DNA of 64,000 nt from Karstenula rhodostoma CBS 690.94 (Eukaryota > Ascomycota > Dothideomycetes > Pleosporales > Didymosphaeriaceae), in the NCBI GenBank assembly GCA_010093485.1, contig MU001516.1:496001-560000 (forward strand), given 5' to 3'. Position 1 is the stretch's first letter, and each line of letters starts with the position of its first letter. The notes below the pieces were generated by a model, which was not told the DNA's origin, did no database searches, and saw only the letters and a program-made list of their open reading frames with translations. Below are positions 59,777 through 64,000 of this stretch, in pieces. The position numbers were made by a program, and so were the translations under genes.

Positions 59777-62700
59777 TAGAAACTATAATAGGGGTAGTTA
59801 GAAAAGTTTAACTTTTCTATAACCCCCCTTAGTATAATCCTTTATATATATCTAAACTTTTCTATTAATCTCTATTATAAGGTATATTCTCCTATATATT
59901 AATATTACTAAAACTTTCCTCTTTAATAATATAATATACTAGCTATAGACCTTTTATTAAGTTATATCTTATTAAGTTACTATTTAATAATTTCTTTAGT
60001 AATAATTTTTTAGAAGGTAGTTTATTTATTATATAGGCGATATATATATTCTTAATTACTATAAAATCCTTAAATACCTCTTTATTATACTTTATAACTA
60101 TATTTATTTAGAAACTAAACTATACTATAGTTATACCTCTTTTAATATATATATTTAAGATAGTATTCTAAGGTAAAATTATAAATATTCTAATTTTAAA
60201 CTTTACCTTTAATATATATTACCTCTTTTCTACCTTTAATTATTTTCTAAACTTTTTCTATATAAATAGGTCTATATACTTTATAACTTCTTCCCCTTTT
60301 AATATATAATATAAAACTCTAAATAAGTATTCCTTTACTATAGTTATATAGTTTCTTTTTTATTTACTAGATAGTATTTTTTACTTCTATACTATTATTT
60401 CTATTACTTTAAATTCTATCTAAATTACTATCTATATTTATTACTACCTTATTTTTCTAATAATTCTAATAGTCTAGTTCTACTTTACTATTATATATAG
60501 TAATATAAACCTTACTATATCCCCCTTTATAAAACTAGACTTTATATATATACCTCTTAAATACTATAATAGTACTAGCTAGTTTTATTTTTAATTTATA
60601 TTACTTCTTCTATTTTCTTTAAATAATATATTTTCTTCTACTATAAGTTTACTTACTCTATTTTCTATATTAGTAAAAAACCTTTTTCCCTTTTTATATT
60701 ATACTCTTTATATCTATAATATTATTTTTTAATTTTATAAATAGTCTACTACTTTAACTACTATAGCCCTACTAATTATACTATCTATTATATCTATACC
60801 TACTTCTAGTAAATCCTAGGTAAACTTTCTATATTTCTACTCCTCTTTACTTATTATAATATTTTTAGCTATTATAGTAGATAAGTTTTATATATTTACT
60901 ACCTTTTATATTATTATCTCTTTTAACTTCTATTTTAGTCTCTTATTTACCTCTTTTATACTAGCTTTTTTTAGTTACTCTTTTCTTTTTTTTTTTATAC
61001 TTTAGTTCTCCTCTTTATTATTCTATCTCTTAGTATACCTTTTCTTAATACTAACCCTATTAGTATTTTTATATACTTCCTTAATATTAGTTTCTTTATT
61101 CTTTACTATCTAACTCTTATACTTTTATATAATAAACTAGGTAATATTCTTTTTTAAAGTATATTAATATATCTATTATACTATATTCTCTAGTATAGAT
61201 ACTATAAAAATATTACTAATAGAGTTATTTTTATTATATACTTTTCTATATATAGGGCCCCTAGAATATATAGTTTTATATATATACTATAGTATATTTA
61301 GTAAATTACTCTTAATTAGTTTCTTTTCTTTATAAATATCTAATAGTATATATACTATTATTACTAGTATATTTATTATCTAATATTAGTAACTATATTA
61401 TCCTTATTATATACTAATATATAATATTTTTCTAGTCTAGCTTAATAGCTATTTAATTTTAGTCTAGACTATAGCTAAAATTAAATAGTACTATATATTC
61501 CCTCTACCTTAGTAGTCTACTAATTTTAATCTAAATTAGGGCTAAAATTAAGGCTACCTCTCCTATTTATTATAGTCTAAGTAATATTTATCTATTTTAA
61601 TAAAGTTTATAACTTTATATTCTATATATTATATTACTATACTCTCCTTTCTAATAAGGTATTTTTTTACTTTAGTAGAGAATACTATAATACTACTATA
61701 CCTAAATAAAGATATAAAATCTAAGAGTTAGTTAATAACCTATTTAATAACTATTCTTTTCTATAGAACTATAAAGACTTTATTATCCCTATTAAGGCTA
61801 AAATACTCTATCCTAGTCTACTAGTATATAGTAATAGTTATTATTATAATATATATAGCTTAATTATTACTAGAGCTACTATAAAATATAATATATTTAC
61901 CTACTTATATAATAGTTATATAATCTATAACTATTTTTATAATAGTATAACTAAGTATAGTCTCTAGTACTCTAACTATATTAGAATAATTATAAGCTAA
62001 TAGTTCTTTTTTTCTATCCTACTCCTATTTACCTATCTTAGTATAACCTACTAATTTAAAGTATCTTTTACTAGTATTATAGAAATCCTATCTAAGCTAT
62101 ATAGTACCCCTATATTTCTAATTAATTTATATTTTAATTTTTATTACTCTTAATTTATATTATTTCTAGCTAAGCCTATTACTTCTACTATATAACTAAA
62201 TTATAATATAGCCTCTTCTCTAAAGTTTTAGTTATAATATACTTTAGTATAAATATAGTATATATAGAAATAATAGTTATAATTTATACTTAATATATTT
62301 TTTATATCTATAAACCTATAGATAGTATATACTAGATTCTTAGAGGTCTTTACTAGTATTACTATATAGTAAGTATACCTAGTGTTTATTACTATATTTA
62401 AAGCTAAATTTAAATTTAAACTCTTCTATCTATATACTACTATAAAGAGTATAGCTTATATATAGTAAAATATAGTAATAAAAACCTTTTACTTTATATA
62501 AATCTAAGTAATATAGGAGTATAAATATAATATTTCTATAGTCTCTATTAAATTTTACTAAGACTTTACTTTTTACTATACTAATTCTTTTTAGAAAATC
62601 TTCCTCTTTTTCTTTTATACTTTATCTCCTAGGGCTATATAACCTAAGACTCTTTATTTATAAAAATATTAGTAACTAGCTTAGAAATAGGTTATAACCT

Positions 62701-64000
62701 ATTTAGATATAATAGAAGTTCCCCCTATTATTAAAGAGTACTATAACTATATATATTTAAACCTATTTAAAGAATATTATTATACTTTCTAATTCTTTTT
62801 ACTAGAATAAACTAGCTAGTCTATTTAGTTTAAACTTATTTTTATTACTTTAGTAGCCTTCCTTAGTCTCTCCCCCTAAGATAATAGATTTTAAAAAACT
62901 TATAACTTTACTACTAATATATTAGCCCTTAAAAAGATATATAGGTTTACTAGTCTATAGTATCTCTAAGATATACTTTTCTATATAATACCTATAGAGG
63001 CTCTAGATTATTTTAATTCTAATTTACTAATTTTTTAAAAGGAGACTAGCTTTCTTATTACTAAGCTAAATAACTATAAGGTAGAGGATTAAAATAGAGA
63101 GCTATATAATATATTTAAAATATAGATATATAACTATTTTACTATAGAGTATTCTACTTTTATAAATTAGTTTATTAATATAGTATACTTCTTTAATACC
63201 TTTTAGTATAGAGAGAACTTAGATACCTTTATTTACTAGAATAGGGATAGTATAACTATTTATAAAATTAAAATAGATTTTACTTTATTCTTTTCTATAG
63301 TAAGTAACCTATTTAAAAAGGTATTTATTCTTTTCTACTAACTAGTATTTATATAGATATAGGTAGGGCTACTCTCTATTTTATAGAATATACTAAAAGA
63401 AGACCTAAAAAATATAACCCCTAGTTTTAGTATTTTTAATATAGATAACTTATAACTTAAGTATAATACTAGTTTTATTATCTAATAGCTTTTATAATTA
63501 TTTAATATAAAGGACTCTAAAGGTTATTTACTTACTAGTATTAAAGATTATATCTAGGTATAGTAGTACTATAACCTTATTTAAAAATTCCTTAGTATAC
63601 TCTTAAATCTTATATATTTTATAAGTGGCTAGTCTAGCTATAATACTAAGGTATTAAGCTTATAACTTAAAAATAGTTATATAACTAGTATCTAGAATAT
63701 ATTTCTCTATAATAGCCTTATTACTATTATTCCTTAATACTATAAAGGCTATAATAAAGATAAGTCTATAAAGACTATTTACTATTTTTTTTTTTATAAA
63801 GTAGATAGCCTTTTAGTCTAGTATATCTAGCTTATTCATCCTTTCTACCTTACTATATAGGGATAAATTAATAAGGAGATATATAACTATTACTATAATT
63901 AAGTCTAGAACTATCTACTTTAACTAGACCTACTTAGTAAGTAATAGATTATTTCTTAGGCTCTTAGTTATATTATAAGGTAGGTAATATTTTATTAGAT

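Larger units (their letters stand above)
37500..64000. repeat. AT-rich, RIP-exhausted block
   Basis: From about 37.5 kb to the window edge the sequence is overwhelmingly A/T and has stops in all frames. Scanning by eye I find only a handful of CA, TG or CG dinucleotides, while CT, CC, AG and GG remain. This pattern is what repeat-induced point mutation (C to T, favouring CpA) leaves when nearly all target sites are used. The block consists mainly of decayed long repeats, described separately. Stretches not covered by those entries (37500-38839, 39581-40996, 44897-46127) show nothing else that I can define, except a match of about 155 bp between 37694-37850 and 44910-45060. Confidence 0.9.
59554..64000 (+). 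mobile_element. second copy of the element, cut by the window edge
   Basis: LTR-like copy 4 (59554-61583) is followed by internal sequence matching that after copy 2. Paired positions, for example 50234 and 63626, or 50445 and 63837, are a constant 13,392 bp apart. The window ends inside the internal region at a point matching about 50608. Confidence 0.7.

Noticed and set aside
63000..64000. Telomere or subtelomere at the window end
   Set aside because: No TTAGGG-type tandem repeats are present; the sequence is the interior of the second element copy.

Overview
The window is nuclear DNA from a filamentous ascomycete (Pezizomycotina; a Dothideomycete would fit, but I cannot fix the species). 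The evidence is short 47-63 bp GT-AG introns with CTAAC-like branch sites, typical fungal families (DUF3602, DUF1295, a giant DUF3638/DUF3645 protein, a GH15-CBM20 glucoamylase, a mitochondrial phosphate carrier), and a sharp split into a gene-bearing half of normal composition (about 1-37.4 kb) and an AT-rich, gene-free half (about 37.5-64 kb).

Gene-bearing half, left to right. The minus strand carries methylthioribulose-1-phosphate dehydratase (methionine salvage), a small DUF3602 protein, a mitochondrial phosphate carrier and a DUF1295 steroid-reductase-like membrane protein with a GC-AG intron. The plus strand then carries a secreted, highly repetitive 801-residue protein. Two MITE-like inverted-repeat elements follow, then an FAD monooxygenase and an unidentified gene broken by a frameshift and a stop. 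Next come a secreted glucoamylase (minus), a decayed O-methyltransferase relic (minus) with an in-frame ATG microsatellite inside it, and a GMC oxidoreductase (plus). The 3100-residue DUF3638/DUF3645 protein fills 23.0-32.6 kb on the minus strand. After another possible gene relic come an F-box protein and a 3'-truncated CmcJ/AsaB-like oxygenase fragment at the edge of the AT-rich block. The genes do not form one pathway: they look like housekeeping genes mixed with secreted and oxidative accessory genes and dead genes.

AT-rich half. From about 37.5 kb to the window end there is no credible intact gene. CpA, TpG and CpG dinucleotides are almost gone, so C survives mainly as CC/CT and G as GG/AG. 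That is the signature of repeat-induced point mutation (RIP) carried close to exhaustion. Four copies of a roughly 2.0-2.3 kb LTR-like direct repeat lie in the same orientation (40997, 46128, 57344, 59554). Three of them are followed by the same internal sequence. Copies 2 and 3 flank about 9.15 kb, making an element of about 13.4 kb, and copy 4 abuts copy 3. Each LTR-like copy carries a 22-bp minisatellite near its left end, and both assembly gaps fall in these minisatellites. A separate array of about 156-bp units lies near 38.84-39.58 kb.

All splice sites were read by eye from GT/GC-AG signals, reading-frame continuity and family resemblance. No alignments or database searches were run.
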